Shown in pieces: positions 8,737-18,039 of a stretch of DNA of 64,000 nucleotides; the stretch's first letter is position 1, and each line of letters opens with the position of its first letter. The notes under the pieces were generated by a model. It saw only the letters and a program-made list of their open reading frames with translations, made no database searches and was not told the DNA's origin. The stretch spans positions 62,001 through 126,000 of the forward strand of contig CALFAY010000005.1 in NCBI GenBank assembly GCA_937944855.1, read 5' to 3'. Source of the DNA: an uncultured Planctomycetota bacterium. GTDB lineage: Bacteria > Planctomycetota > Planctomycetia > Gemmatales > HRBIN36. The position numbers and the translations under genes are program-made.

Positions 8737-9735
8737 ATGCACCCACCGCCTCTGCTGACGGTCGAGCAGCACATCCTGGAACAGCAACGCCGCCATCATC
8801 CGCAGGCCAGCGGCGAGTTCTCCTGGTTGTTATCGGGCATTACTTTGGCTTGCAAGGTCGTCTCTGCCCAGGTCCGAAGAGCTGGGCTGCTCGACGTGCT
8901 CGGGACCGTGGGGCAGGTGAATGTGCAAGGCGAAGCGGTGCAGAAACTCGACGTGGCGGCCAATCGCGCCCTGCTACATTGCCTGGGCAGCCGCGGCAAC
9001 GTGGCCATCATGGCTTCAGAGGAAAATGCCGAGCCGCTGGTCGTTGAGCGAGATCGGGCCTTAGGCCGCTATGTCGTGGTGTTCGATCCGCTCGACGGCT
9101 CCAGCAACGTCGACGTCAACGTCAGCGTCGGGACGATCTTTTCCATTCTGCGGCGGGAACCCGATCCGGAGTGCCGTCGCCCTCCGCTCGACGATGTCCT
9201 TCAGCCAGGGTATCGACAAGTCGCCGCGGGCTACGTCGTGTACGGCTCTTCGACCGTGCTGGCGTACACGACCGGCGACGGCGTGACTGGCTTCACGCTG
9301 GACCCATCCATCGGGGCCTTCATCATCAGCCATCCGAAGGTCCAAATGCCCCCATGCGGCTCGACCTACTCCGTCAACGAAGCCAATGCCGAGAGATTTC
9401 CCGAGGGTTATCAGCGGTACCTGGCCTATCTCCGGAGTGGCAAGACGGGGCGGACGTACTCCAGTCGCTACATCGGCTCGCTGGTGGCTGACTTTCATCG
9501 GACCCTGTTGAAGGGTGGGGTTTTCCTGTATCCGCCGACTCGGCAACATCCGTCGGGAAAACTGCGGTTGATGTACGAGGCCAATCCTATCGCATTCATC
9601 GCGGAACAGGCCGGCGGCCTGGCGACCGACGGCAAGCGGCGGATTCTCGAGGTGGAGCCGACGGCGCTGCACCAACGGACGCCCCTGGTCGTCGGCAGCC
9701 GGGAAGAAGTCGAACTGCTGAAATCATTCCTGTGA
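8737..9735 (+). CDS. fbp: Fructose-1,6-bisphosphatase, class I
   Basis: A 332-residue enzyme that hydrolyses fructose 1,6-bisphosphate to fructose 6-phosphate in gluconeogenesis. Metal and phosphate motifs are present: ASEEN near residue 93, VFDPLDGSSNVDVN near 115-128, and the late AGGLATDGK block. The fold markers KLDVAAN and SRYIGSLVADFHR are also visible. Length matches the FBPase-I family. AGGGAAAGG lies before the ATG with suitable spacing. It is divergent from phoH, the two starts about 100 bases apart, and convergent with the ccsA gene. Confidence 0.95.
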   Translation: MHPPPLLTVEQHILEQQRRHHPQASGEFSWLLSGITLACKVVSAQVRRAGLLDVLGTVGQVNVQGEAVQKLDVAANRALLHCLGSRGNVAIMASEENAEPLVVERDRALGRYVVVFDPLDGSSNVDVNVSVGTIFSILRREPDPECRRPPLDDVLQPGYRQVAAGYVVYGSSTVLAYTTGDGVTGFTLDPSIGAFIISHPKVQMPPCGSTYSVNEANAERFPEGYQRYLAYLRSGKTGRTYSSRYIGSLVADFHRTLLKGGVFLYPPTRQHPSGKLRLMYEANPIAFIAEQAGGLATDGKRRILEVEPTALHQRTPLVVGSREEVELLKSFL

Positions 9736-9754
9736 GCTGGTATCCGGTTCCCAC

Positions 9755-9788
9755 CCTCCGCATCCTGTCTTGAGATGCTTGCCGGAGG
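9755..9788. terminator. Possible bidirectional hairpin between fbp and ccsA
   Basis: CCTCC (9755-9759) can pair with GGAGG (9784-9788), and inside it GCATC (9760-9764) pairs with GATGC (9774-9778). It sits between two convergent genes. There is no T-tract on either side, so intrinsic termination is uncertain. Confidence 0.3.
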
Positions 9789-9802
9789 CTGACAGGTTGT
9801 CC

Positions 9803-12634
9803 TCACACGGCGGCGGTTGCCTTGGACTCCAGGGGTTCACCCGGTCCTGCGGTCGGGATCTGCCGCCAGACATAGATCACGCAAGCGATCAGGACCCACA
9901 GGAAGTTGATGAGGCCAGCCCAGAAGACCCACCACGGGCCGCCGCCGCCGAAGCCGTAGCTGTGCAGCCCGGCCCCGAGTACGAAGTTGACGCCGTACCA
10001 GGCCATGACTATCGAGGCGTAGCAAAGCACCGCGGAGACGGCCAAGCCGAAGTCCTTGACCCAGCCAATGTATCGCATGTGCAGTGGGATGACGTAGGTG
10101 ACCAAGGCGATCAAGGCCCAGGTTTCCTTCGGGTCCCAACCCCAGAATCGGCCCCACGAATAAGCCGCCCACCAGCCACCCAGGAACGTCCCCGCCGCAA
10201 GCAGCAGCACGGCAATCTGGATGGCCCGGTAGGTGTAATGCGACAGGGTCTTGAGCAGGTCCTGGCTCGGCTTGCCGAAGGTCAGCAGGATCAGCGTAAT
10301 GTTGCCCAGGCCCCAGGCCAACGTGCCGCCGGCGTAACTCGACACGATGGTCAGCACATGGATGATGAGCCAGAAATTGCTTCGCAGCACCGGCGTCAGC
10401 GGACTGATCTTCGGATCAAGCACCATTGACATCTGGTCGGCGAGCACCAGCGCGAGCGTGACCACAAATGCCCCGGCCAAGCCGATCACCCGCCGCCGGT
10501 AGATCAGCTCTAACACCAGGGCGAAGATGGCCGACATGGAGCCGACGAAGATCACCGTCTCGTACATGTTCGTGACCGGGGCTCGCCCTGAAATGGCAAT
10601 GCGGCAATAGTACCCGAACACCTGAAAGGCCAGCGAAGCGAAGTAAGCGGCGAACGCCAGGGTGTATGGGATCGGCGACCGCCACATCATGCTGACGGTG
10701 AAGAACGCCAACGCCGCCAGCATCAGAATCCAGGCGTACATGAACGGCTGAGTGCGGTTGAAGAGCAGTTCTAGCTCCAGGGTCTTACAGCTCGGGTACG
10801 GTTCCACCGGCCGACCAGCAGCCGCGGCAGCCGCGAAGAGCCGCTTGGAAGCGGCATCAAAATCGTCGTTGCGTCCGGACTGCGCGGCACTGAGCATCGC
10901 CTCATAGGCAGCTTTGACTTCGGCATTGTCGGGCAGATGAGCTACCAGGCCCTCCGCGGTCGTCAGGTCGCTGACTTGCCGCAGCGTTACGAAGAAATCT
11001 CCGCTTGCCGCGGCAAAGCGTTCGGCGTCGGCGGAGCGATAGGCCTCCACAACCCGACCGTAAGCGGCCAGGGTTTCTCGAGCCCGCTGTTCTGGGAACG
11101 GCTGCCATTGGAGCAGTTCACGGTACACGTCGGGGAAGCGGCTTTCGAGGTAATTGAGGTGCAGCATCCGCCATTTGGGATCTTCCGGATGATAACCGTC
11201 GGTGCGGGCATGGCGGACCTGATTAGCCAATTCCTTCAAAAGCCGTTGGTCGCGTTCGTCCAGAATCTCCCGCAGGATGTTGGCCATCACCGGCACATAG
11301 ATGCGAATTTCACCATCGTTCGAGCCGGCGTCTTCATGGACGGCGGAAAGGCGTTCAACGAGCTTGGTCCGCTCGGCAGCAGTGATGCCGACGACGAGCT
11401 CGTCCTGACTGAGAATCCGCTGATCGACACGATCCGTACCGGCGTAGCGCCTGCGAAAAGCCTGTACGCGAGCTTCGCTGATCTGCGGCAGAAGCTCTTC
11501 CAACTCGGCCAGGGCCTGTTCAGCAGTGCCTTCCTGAATCTGCTTTTGGAAGCGGGCCAGGGCCTGCTGACGTTCCGGAGTGATGTAGCGCTGCGGAGTG
11601 CGAGCCAACCGGTCGCGGAGCAATTCGGCCCACACGCCAGGGTCGATCAGGCAAGCTTGGATTTCGCCAATGGACAGCCAAGCCGAGCGAGGCTCTTTAT
11701 CCAGAGCCGCCAGGTGAAAGGGGTCCTCCTGAAGGATGGATGTCACCGGCGAGGAACCCCGGGAACGCCGCAGATCGCTGGCCCACAGGTGGTCTCGGAC
11801 GGCGATGATCAGACCGAGCGGCGGGTCGAGGGCCAGCGACGTCGCCTCAACCCACTGCGGGGCGACGTGCTGGGCCAGGGGAATCATCAGCCTCGTCTGG
11901 CTGACCCTCTCGTAAGCCCGGAAGCGATTCCAGACCTCCTCGGCTTTTCGCTGAAGCGGCGTCAGGTGCTGGCTGTACTTCTCCCGCCATTTTTCGTGCA
12001 GTTCGCCGACTTCCATAAGGAGCTTTTGAAGCCCGGCGGAATTGCGGATGTCGTCGGGCGAAACGTATTTGCCGTGCAAGTGCTCATCGGTCAGCTTGGC
12101 GTCGGAACCCAGTTTATCAGTGAAAATGACTTTCCGCAGGTCGTGGTGATCGCACAGGATGAACGGATAGGTCTCCCAGTCGGTGAACTCGCCGCCGGCA
12201 CCGCGGCCGTGGGTGAGCTTCCAGGCGAGGACGACGGCGACAGGATCAGCTCCCTCGAAGCGGGTGCGTCCGGTGATGTGGCGGACGATTTCACCGGCCG
12301 CGCTTTGGAACGGCTTTTCCCGGCCGTCGTGTTGCACCGCCAGACTGTGCCACAGTTTGTAATCGAAAGGCGGCAAGATGGCTTTGGCTTCGGAAGGAGC
12401 GACCCGGCTGGAAGCGACGACCGGAGACAGGACTTTCACCGTGAGGGCGATCAGAACGACAGCGGTCAAAGCAACTCCGGCCAAAAGCCAGCGCAGCACC
12501 GTTCGAGGCTGCTTCTTGCCGGAAGTCAACGCGGAACTGGCGATATACAGGCCGACCACAAGCCAAGCGGCGGTCAAACCACCGGCCGCGACGGCGAAGT
12601 AGAGTTCCAGCGGATCATAGGCTTGCGTGGACAT
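9803..12634 (-). CDS. ccsA: Cytochrome c biogenesis protein CcsA with very large periplasmic insert
   Basis: A 943-residue membrane protein. Two N-terminal helices (about 12-35 and 47-68) are followed by a roughly 550-residue hydrophilic region, then a C-terminal CcsA domain of about eight helices. The tryptophan-rich heme-handling motif appears as WGRFWGWDPKETWALI, flanked by candidate heme-ligand histidines in FWLIIHVLTI and GLHSYGFGGGG. In system II, CcsA exports heme and joins it to CXXCH apocytochromes together with ResB, whose gene lies immediately upstream (19-base gap). Ordinary CcsA has 300-400 residues; the extra length is the insert, which has no domain I recognise and is rich in Arg, Glu and Gln. 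A GGAG precedes the ATG by 7 bases. Confidence 0.9.
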   Translation of the reverse strand: MSTQAYDPLELYFAVAAGGLTAAWLVVGLYIASSALTSGKKQPRTVLRWLLAGVALTAVVLIALTVKVLSPVVASSRVAPSEAKAILPPFDYKLWHSLAVQHDGREKPFQSAAGEIVRHITGRTRFEGADPVAVVLAWKLTHGRGAGGEFTDWETYPFILCDHHDLRKVIFTDKLGSDAKLTDEHLHGKYVSPDDIRNSAGLQKLLMEVGELHEKWREKYSQHLTPLQRKAEEVWNRFRAYERVSQTRLMIPLAQHVAPQWVEATSLALDPPLGLIIAVRDHLWASDLRRSRGSSPVTSILQEDPFHLAALDKEPRSAWLSIGEIQACLIDPGVWAELLRDRLARTPQRYITPERQQALARFQKQIQEGTAEQALAELEELLPQISEARVQAFRRRYAGTDRVDQRILSQDELVVGITAAERTKLVERLSAVHEDAGSNDGEIRIYVPVMANILREILDERDQRLLKELANQVRHARTDGYHPEDPKWRMLHLNYLESRFPDVYRELLQWQPFPEQRARETLAAYGRVVEAYRSADAERFAAASGDFFVTLRQVSDLTTAEGLVAHLPDNAEVKAAYEAMLSAAQSGRNDDFDAASKRLFAAAAAAGRPVEPYPSCKTLELELLFNRTQPFMYAWILMLAALAFFTVSMMWRSPIPYTLAFAAYFASLAFQVFGYYCRIAISGRAPVTNMYETVIFVGSMSAIFALVLELIYRRRVIGLAGAFVVTLALVLADQMSMVLDPKISPLTPVLRSNFWLIIHVLTIVSSYAGGTLAWGLGNITLILLTFGKPSQDLLKTLSHYTYRAIQIAVLLLAAGTFLGGWWAAYSWGRFWGWDPKETWALIALVTYVIPLHMRYIGWVKDFGLAVSAVLCYASIVMAWYGVNFVLGAGLHSYGFGGGGPWWVFWAGLINFLWVLIACVIYVWRQIPTAGPGEPLESKATAAV

Positions 12635-12653
12635 CGGTCCGCTCCGTTCTCCT

Positions 12654-14132
12654 TCAGGCAGAGCCTGACGCCGACGCTTCGGGGGGCGAAGCCCCGGCGT
12701 CCGGATGCTTGATGCGTGGTTTGAAGAAGTAGGCTCGCATGTAGAACATGGTGGCGATGCCCAGGGCGAGCATGATCGAGCCGAGATATTTCAGCCACAG
12801 TCCCGGATCTCGGCCGACCGTGAAGCCGGAGTAGCTTACTGGCCGACCATTAGCCGGATCGGTGATTCCCAGCGATTGCGTGATCGATCCGTAAGTAGAT
12901 TGATAGACCTTGAAGCCCCGGTACTCCAGCGGCTCGTTCATGGTAATCATAAAGTCTTTCTCAATGATGCCCTTTTCGGGGTCGGTCAATTGCACCCAAC
13001 TGGTGTAACTGGCTGCCGACTGTGTGCCCTTATCCGTGGTCATCTCCGCCCGAAGCAGCTTGAGTTCGAAGGGCAACTTGTCGATCCGTTGGGCATACTC
13101 GATAGTGAAGACACGCTGGCCTACATGCTGCGTCGTCGTGCTGTTTTGCGGCAGCCAGAAGTCCACCTGTTCCTTGCTCAGACTGAGCCGACAGCGGGCC
13201 GCCGGTTTTAGCCCGTCGCGGGTCATGCCAATGGGTATTTCCAGGTCTGGTTCGTAATCGGTCCGGCGATTGACGCCGGCGTGAATGTCGTCCCGGGGGA
13301 CGTTGCCCCGCTTCGGCTTGACGTTCGGATAGAAGGCGATGATGCGCAGCCGCGCTCCGTCGCCAAGGTCGGCTTCCCAATGACGGGGCAGGGGATGCGC
13401 CAGGGCACCAAAAAAGGCCACCAGGGGGTGCATGTTCGGGTAGCCGTAGTCGTCCGGCTCCGATTTCCAGACGAACGAACCGGGTGCGAAGCGGAACTTG
13501 GTCTCGGCCGCGACATACGGTTCAGCTCGGCCACCCTCGGTGGGCCGCTTCAGCTTGTACTCCTTGATAACGATGTCGGCGTCGTCGCGCAAGGCAATGG
13601 TGCTGCCGCTTTGCCGCAACAGACCGATGTTGTCCAGGACGCGGGGGTCCTCCGTGACTGCCGGGTTAGAAGTGTCGATTAGCACCAAGGTGGCGTCGGT
13701 GTGGGAGATACTGGTGACGATGCCGCCGGTGAGCATCACCAGCAGGCCCAGGTGCGTGATTAGGAAGCCCGTCTGATACTTCTTCCACGGCCACTTCTTG
13801 ACCGCGGCAAAGAAGATGTTGACACCCAACAGGAACAACAGAAGGCTGAACCACCAAGCGTGATAGACCAGTTCCTGAGCCAATTCGGCACTGTACCACG
13901 ATTCCAGCATCGTGCCGACGATCAGGACGAGGACGAAGACCGACAACAGGATGACGGCCAGTTGCAGGGAACCGAGGGCCTGCATGACCTGACGGCCGAC
14001 GGTTTCCAGCCACGTTCTCGGAACCGCCTTGTCAACCGAGGAAGGCGTGGGCAGGGCGCGAGAGGAAGCGGGCGGAGAAGCGACAGCGGCTCCCGAGGGG
14101 GACTGGGATCGGGACTTTTGCTTTCGGGACAT
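12654..14132 (-). CDS. resB: ResB-like cytochrome c biogenesis protein
   Basis: A 492-residue membrane protein with a Ser/Pro/Ala-rich cytoplasmic start, hydrophobic helices near residues 55-75, 92-110 and 120-140, a long periplasmic domain and a C-terminal helix (YLGSIMLALGIATMFYM). That is the ResB/Ccs1 plan; the system II partner of CcsA helps present reduced apocytochrome and heme. The phrase EYRGFKVYQSTY in the late periplasmic part is a characteristic ResB block. It is the first gene of the resB-ccsA pair and shares a 225-base divergent region with the exported protein at 14358. Confidence 0.88.
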   Translation of the reverse strand: MSRKQKSRSQSPSGAAVASPPASSRALPTPSSVDKAVPRTWLETVGRQVMQALGSLQLAVILLSVFVLVLIVGTMLESWYSAELAQELVYHAWWFSLLLFLLGVNIFFAAVKKWPWKKYQTGFLITHLGLLVMLTGGIVTSISHTDATLVLIDTSNPAVTEDPRVLDNIGLLRQSGSTIALRDDADIVIKEYKLKRPTEGGRAEPYVAAETKFRFAPGSFVWKSEPDDYGYPNMHPLVAFFGALAHPLPRHWEADLGDGARLRIIAFYPNVKPKRGNVPRDDIHAGVNRRTDYEPDLEIPIGMTRDGLKPAARCRLSLSKEQVDFWLPQNSTTTQHVGQRVFTIEYAQRIDKLPFELKLLRAEMTTDKGTQSAASYTSWVQLTDPEKGIIEKDFMITMNEPLEYRGFKVYQSTYGSITQSLGITDPANGRPVSYSGFTVGRDPGLWLKYLGSIMLALGIATMFYMRAYFFKPRIKHPDAGASPPEASASGSA

Positions 14133-14357
14133 GCGTCGATCCTGACAACTTGGGCCGTCGGGGCAGCCGATCTACCGGGGTTCAGGGCGGGATCCAGGAA
14201 GTTCCATGCATCTTTACGACGCCGCTATCTTTATGGTTACGATGCCCCTCCCGCGAGTCAAGCAAACCGCTGAAGCGGTCGGGCTTGCAGCAGCATAGCG
14301 GAACGCTATCCTCCTTACCGCTCGGGAGCATGCTTGTGGGCATGGAAGGAGAGATTC

Positions 14358-15293
14358 ATGCGCGTCCGCGAATGCTTCGCCATGCTGGTTCTCGCCCTCA
14401 GCGTGGTGCCGATCGCTTGGGCACAAACGGAACCTCCGCCTCCGGCTGCGACCGCAGCTCCACCGGCCCAACCGTTCAGTCCGCCGCCGCACTGGTTCGA
14501 ACGGACTTCCGGGCCGGAACCGATCCAGATCGGACCCTGGCAGATTCAAGCCAGTCCGCTAGGCGAACTGTATCTGCGAGCCGATCTCGGCTTGCATCGG
14601 GAGATCGGCTTTCCCGAACGTGAAGGCATCGGCTTCGAGGGCATCGGCCGACTCTACGCTCCAGGCGCGCCGGGGCTGTCCCTGGTGGGCGAATTACGCG
14701 ATGAGGTGTTGACGGAAGGCAATCGGCTCAGCTGGACCGTGGGCGGATTGATTGACAAGGACCTCTATAAGTTCGCCCTCGGCGTGGACGGCATCTACGA
14801 CACCGTCTTCGACAGCCACGTGGGCAGCGGATTCATTTATGTAAGCCGGGACTTGATCGAGCTGAACAGCTACTTTGGTTTCTGGACCACCTTCGCCCTG
14901 TGGGACGATGTCACGGTCACGCGGATGCCAGTCGCTCCGTTTCTAGTCCGCGAATCCCGTCTGGGTGCCAAGCCGCTGGAACAGTTCATGTTCTTCTACG
15001 CGGCACGGCTGGGACTCGACGGCGAGTGGGGCGAACTCTACGTCGCTCCCGGCTTCGAGTTCGACGTGGGAGAGTTCCAGATCGCCGCGGGCTATCATGT
15101 GACTGTCATGCCCAACGTGGACGTATTCTTGCACTACTATCAGATGGCCGACGATGGCAACTGGTCGCTGTTCGGCGGCGTGCAACTGCACATCGGAACA
15201 GGGCCGAGCAGGCCGTTCGATTTCACCATGCCCAACCGGATCCGTGCCCGCCAGCGCTGGGGCTTGAACTCGTTCTTCTACTTTACGGACTGA
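14358..15293 (+). CDS. Exported beta-rich protein, probably outer membrane
   Basis: A 311-residue protein with a clear signal peptide (residues 1-22, ending SVVPIAWAQ) followed by a Pro/Ala linker and a body rich in alternating aromatic and glycine residues. This suggests a beta barrel or other outer-surface beta structure. The last residues NSFFYFTD end in an aromatic stretch, though not a textbook terminal Phe signal. GGAAGGAGAG lies 6-8 bases upstream of the ATG at 14358; an in-frame ATG at 14334 is not supported by a binding site. I recognise no family. The 225 bases between this gene and resB contain two short stem-loops (ACCGC/GCGGT near 14269, and ATAGC/GCTAT near 14296) and no other feature I can name. 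Confidence 0.7.
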   Translation: MRVRECFAMLVLALSVVPIAWAQTEPPPPAATAAPPAQPFSPPPHWFERTSGPEPIQIGPWQIQASPLGELYLRADLGLHREIGFPEREGIGFEGIGRLYAPGAPGLSLVGELRDEVLTEGNRLSWTVGGLIDKDLYKFALGVDGIYDTVFDSHVGSGFIYVSRDLIELNSYFGFWTTFALWDDVTVTRMPVAPFLVRESRLGAKPLEQFMFFYAARLGLDGEWGELYVAPGFEFDVGEFQIAAGYHVTVMPNVDVFLHYYQMADDGNWSLFGGVQLHIGTGPSRPFDFTMPNRIRARQRWGLNSFFYFTD

Positions 15294-15301
15294 CCGTCCG
15301 T
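15285..15301 (+). terminator. Short hairpin overlapping the stop codon of the exported protein
   Basis: ACGGAC (15285-15290) and GTCCGT (15296-15301) form a 6-bp stem with a 5-base loop containing the TGA stop. There is no T-tract; weak evidence for termination. Confidence 0.25.
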
Positions 15302-15451
15302 GGGGGTGCGCTTCCGAAGCGGTTTCGCCGTGCCGGTGGAAAACCCGGGTGAGGTTTCGGACAATAACGCTCGGACAGCGACAGGAGTATGGCCCGCATG
15401 CCAAGCCTGCTTCCGAAACATCATGCGACCGACGCGGAAGGAGTGTGACCC

Positions 15452-15988
15452 CTGGGTACAAACTTCAAACAACAGGTCGAAGAAGCCAAGAAAACGCTCG
15501 ACTTGAAGAACAAGCGCTACGAAGCCGAGCTGGATACAAGCAAGGGCAAGATCCGGCTCCGCTTCTTTCCCGAGGTGGCCCCGGGGCATGTCGCCAACTT
15601 TCTGGCCCTGGCCCGGTGTGGGTTTTACGACGGGTTGACGTTCCACCGGGTCATCGGGGGATTCATGATCCAGGGCGGCTGTCCGCTCGGCACAGGCACG
15701 GGTGGCCCTGGCTACACGATTCCAGCGGAGTTTAATGCCACCCCCCACGAGGCGGGCGTCTTGTCGATGGCACGAACGAACGATCCGAATTCGGCAGGCT
15801 CGCAGTTTTTCATCTGTCTGGACCGTCACCCCCATCTGGACCGCAAGTACACGGCCTTCGGCAAGACCGCCGATGCGGACTCGTTCGCCGTCGTGCAAGC
15901 CATCGGTGCCGTCAAAACGGGACCGCAGGATCGGCCGGTCGAGCCGGTGAAGATTCACAAAGTCACCGTAAGGGAGGTGGTCGGCTGA
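15452..15988 (+). CDS. Cyclophilin-type peptidyl-prolyl isomerase, probable CTG start
   Basis: Cyclophilins isomerise Xaa-Pro bonds during folding. The domain is complete: FHRVIGGFMIQGG (catalytic Arg), the SMARTNDPNSAGSQFFI block with the active-site Gln-Phe-Phe, and the late YTAFGKT. No signal peptide, so cytoplasmic. The first ordinary in-frame start is a TTG at 15503 with no Shine-Dalgarno. By contrast AAGGAG (15438-15443) lies 8 bases before an in-frame CTG at 15452, and the 17 extra codons encode a plausible helix (TNFKQQVEEAKKTLDLKN). An in-frame TGA at 15446-15448 rules out anything earlier. From CTG the protein is 178 residues, from TTG 161. Confidence 0.9.
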   Translation: MGTNFKQQVEEAKKTLDLKNKRYEAELDTSKGKIRLRFFPEVAPGHVANFLALARCGFYDGLTFHRVIGGFMIQGGCPLGTGTGGPGYTIPAEFNATPHEAGVLSMARTNDPNSAGSQFFICLDRHPHLDRKYTAFGKTADADSFAVVQAIGAVKTGPQDRPVEPVKIHKVTVREVVG

Positions 15989-16069
15989 CAGGTCGCATCC
16001 GAGGTTTGACGACAGCTTGTGTAATCTCGCGGTTCGTTGACGTACAATAGGAAGCAGGTTGAGATCGAT

Positions 16070-16201
16070 GTCCGCGGTAAGGAGCTGAGGAGGGGACCCA
16101 CGCAAAGGGGAGTTGTGAACCTGGTCAGGCCGGAAGGAGCAGCCATAAGCAATGACCCCTTGTGCAGTGGATCAGCCTCTCTTTGGCCACCTGCCGCGGA
16201 C
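16070..16201 (+). ncRNA. ffs: Signal recognition particle RNA (small bacterial type)
   Basis: The SRP domain IV core is present: GGTCAGGCCGGAAGGAGCAG, with the GGAA tetraloop at 16132-16135 and the asymmetric internal loop AGCAG that binds Ffh. The ends pair: GTCCGCGG (16070-16077) with CCGCGGAC (16194-16201). Inside this, GAG and CTGA (16082-16088) pair with TCAG and CTC (16172-16179) across a one-base bulge. That gives a single hairpin of about 132 bases. Its position just before dnaX-ybaB-recR matches the neighbourhood known for ffs in many bacteria. Exact ends are inferred from pairing. TACAAT at 16043-16048 could be the -10 box, without a convincing -35. Confidence 0.88.
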
Positions 16202-16278
16202 TCCATTTTCGGGGCAGGGTGGCGTCGGGATGGTGTGTCGTCCAGAAGCCTGTCCCCCGGGGACTGTTTGACATCAGC

Positions 16279-18030
16279 ATGGCCAAACAACGAACCGCAG
16301 CAGCGAATTACACGGTCTTGGCCCGTCGCTACCGTCCGCAGCAGTTCGCGGACTTGATCGGCCAGGAAGCCGTCGCTCAGGCCCTGGTCAACGCCCTGAA
16401 AAGCAATCGGGTCGCCCATGCCTACCTGTTCACCGGCACCCGCGGCGTTGGGAAGACCTCGGCGGCCCGCATCCTGGCCAAGGCCCTCAACTGTGCCAAG
16501 GGACCAACGCCCACTCCCTGCGATCAGTGCTCCTCCTGTCGGGCTATTGCCGTCGGCGAAGACGTGGACGTTTTGGAAATAGACGGGGCCAGCAATCGCA
16601 ACTTGGACGATATCCGGGAACTGCGGCAGAATGTCCAGTACAAACCGATTCAGTCGCGCTTCAAAATCTACATCATCGACGAGGTTCACCAACTGACGCG
16701 CGACGCCTTCAACGCTCTGCTGAAGACGCTCGAAGAACCGCCGCCGCACGTCAAGTTCATCTTCGCCACGACCGACGTGCAGAAGGTACCCGCTACGATC
16801 CTGTCCCGCTGCCAGCGCTTCGACTTCGCCGGGATCGCCACGGGTCGGATCGTCGAGCGGCTTCGTCAGGTGGTCTCCGCAGAAGGGGCTGAAGCCGACG
16901 AAGAAGCGTTGGAACTCATCGCCCGACGAGCAGCCCACTCGATGCGGGACGCCCAGTCGTTGCTCGATCAGTGCCTCGCTTTCGGAGGTCCGAAGCTGAC
17001 CGCCGAGCGGGTGCGTCAGCTTCTGGGCATCGCCGACGACGATCTGGTCGCCAAGCTGGCCGCCGCCGTCCTCGCCAAGGATGTCGCCCAAGCCCTGACG
17101 CTGCTCGATGCGGCTTGCGCGGAGGGCGTGCAATTCGGTGAGCTGACGGATCATCTGATGGCCTATTGGCGGGATCTTCTGCTGGTAAAAACGGCTGGTG
17201 CAGACTACCCGGGCTTGATGCTGTCCCGCCGCTGGCACGACACGCTTCGCCGTCAGGCTGAGCAGCTGGGAGTGGAGGACATCCTGACGGCCCTGGACCT
17301 CATCGCTGGAACCAGTGCCCGCTTGCGGAGTACAAGCCACGGGCGGATTCTGGTCGAAATCCTCTTGGTGAGGCTGGGCCGGTTAGAAAACCTGCTTTCC
17401 GTGGCTGAGCTGGCGACCGGGGTCGGCATGAACAAGCCCGCTGCCACGGGTGAGGCACGTCGGTCGGTGGGAACCGGCCCGGGGCCGGTCAGGTCCGTTG
17501 CACCCGAGTCGCCTCCGCGAGACAGCGGCTGGTCCGCTCCGGTTGCTGCGGTTGCTTCCCCCGGGGAAGTGGAGGCCGAGTCCCCCCAGCCTGCGTCGCT
17601 CCCGTGGAACGATGCGACTTTAAACCGCATCTGGGATCCGCTTATAAGCGGCGTCGGCATGCGGATCGCGGCTCTGGTGGAACATGCCGAGCGGCAAGCA
17701 GCTTCCGGGCCAGACTGTTTGTTGCTCCGGTTTCCCGTCCGATACAATAGGGACGCAGAGGAGCTTCGGGAACCGGAACGTCTCCAGCGCATCGAGGCGG
17801 TTCTCGCAGAATTGACAGGGAGGCCGATCTCAGTTCGGGTCACGGTCGCGGAGAGCGATACGGCGTCCGCGACGGAGCGACGCACCGCTCGAACGCTGAA
17901 TCCCCGAGCCAAGGCCCTGGAGAATCCCCTGGTGCGCAGGGCGGTGGATTTGTTCGAGGCGCAGTTCTACAAGGCGGACGAAGGCTTCGGCAGTCTGCCG
18001 CACCCAAAACCGGCCGAGGCGGAGGAGTGA
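16279..18030 (+). CDS. dnaX: DNA polymerase III subunit gamma/tau
   Basis: A 583-residue clamp-loader ATPase. RRYRPQQFADLIGQE opens the AAA+ domain, Walker A is GTRGVGKTSAARIL, the zinc module has CAKGPTPTPCDQCSSC, Walker B is IIDEVHQLT, and the sensor region ATTDVQKVPATILSRCQ follows. A Pro/Ala/Ser-rich linker of about 70 residues (400-470) leads to a C-terminal domain, so a tau-length product is made. I saw no slippery A-run, so a short gamma form is not indicated. ATG at 16279 starts directly before the conserved domain; the open frame extends to 16162 but would run into the SRP RNA. It is followed by ybaB after 9 bases. Confidence 0.95.
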   Translation: MAKQRTAAANYTVLARRYRPQQFADLIGQEAVAQALVNALKSNRVAHAYLFTGTRGVGKTSAARILAKALNCAKGPTPTPCDQCSSCRAIAVGEDVDVLEIDGASNRNLDDIRELRQNVQYKPIQSRFKIYIIDEVHQLTRDAFNALLKTLEEPPPHVKFIFATTDVQKVPATILSRCQRFDFAGIATGRIVERLRQVVSAEGAEADEEALELIARRAAHSMRDAQSLLDQCLAFGGPKLTAERVRQLLGIADDDLVAKLAAAVLAKDVAQALTLLDAACAEGVQFGELTDHLMAYWRDLLLVKTAGADYPGLMLSRRWHDTLRRQAEQLGVEDILTALDLIAGTSARLRSTSHGRILVEILLVRLGRLENLLSVAELATGVGMNKPAATGEARRSVGTGPGPVRSVAPESPPRDSGWSAPVAAVASPGEVEAESPQPASLPWNDATLNRIWDPLISGVGMRIAALVEHAERQAASGPDCLLLRFPVRYNRDAEELREPERLQRIEAVLAELTGRPISVRVTVAESDTASATERRTARTLNPRAKALENPLVRRAVDLFEAQFYKADEGFGSLPHPKPAEAEE

Positions 18031-18039
18031 CACGCAGTT

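Noticed and set aside
10937-12712. A 591-codon open frame opposite ccsA
   Set aside because: Antisense to the ccsA insert, with no family motif or ribosome site; a third-position GC artefact.
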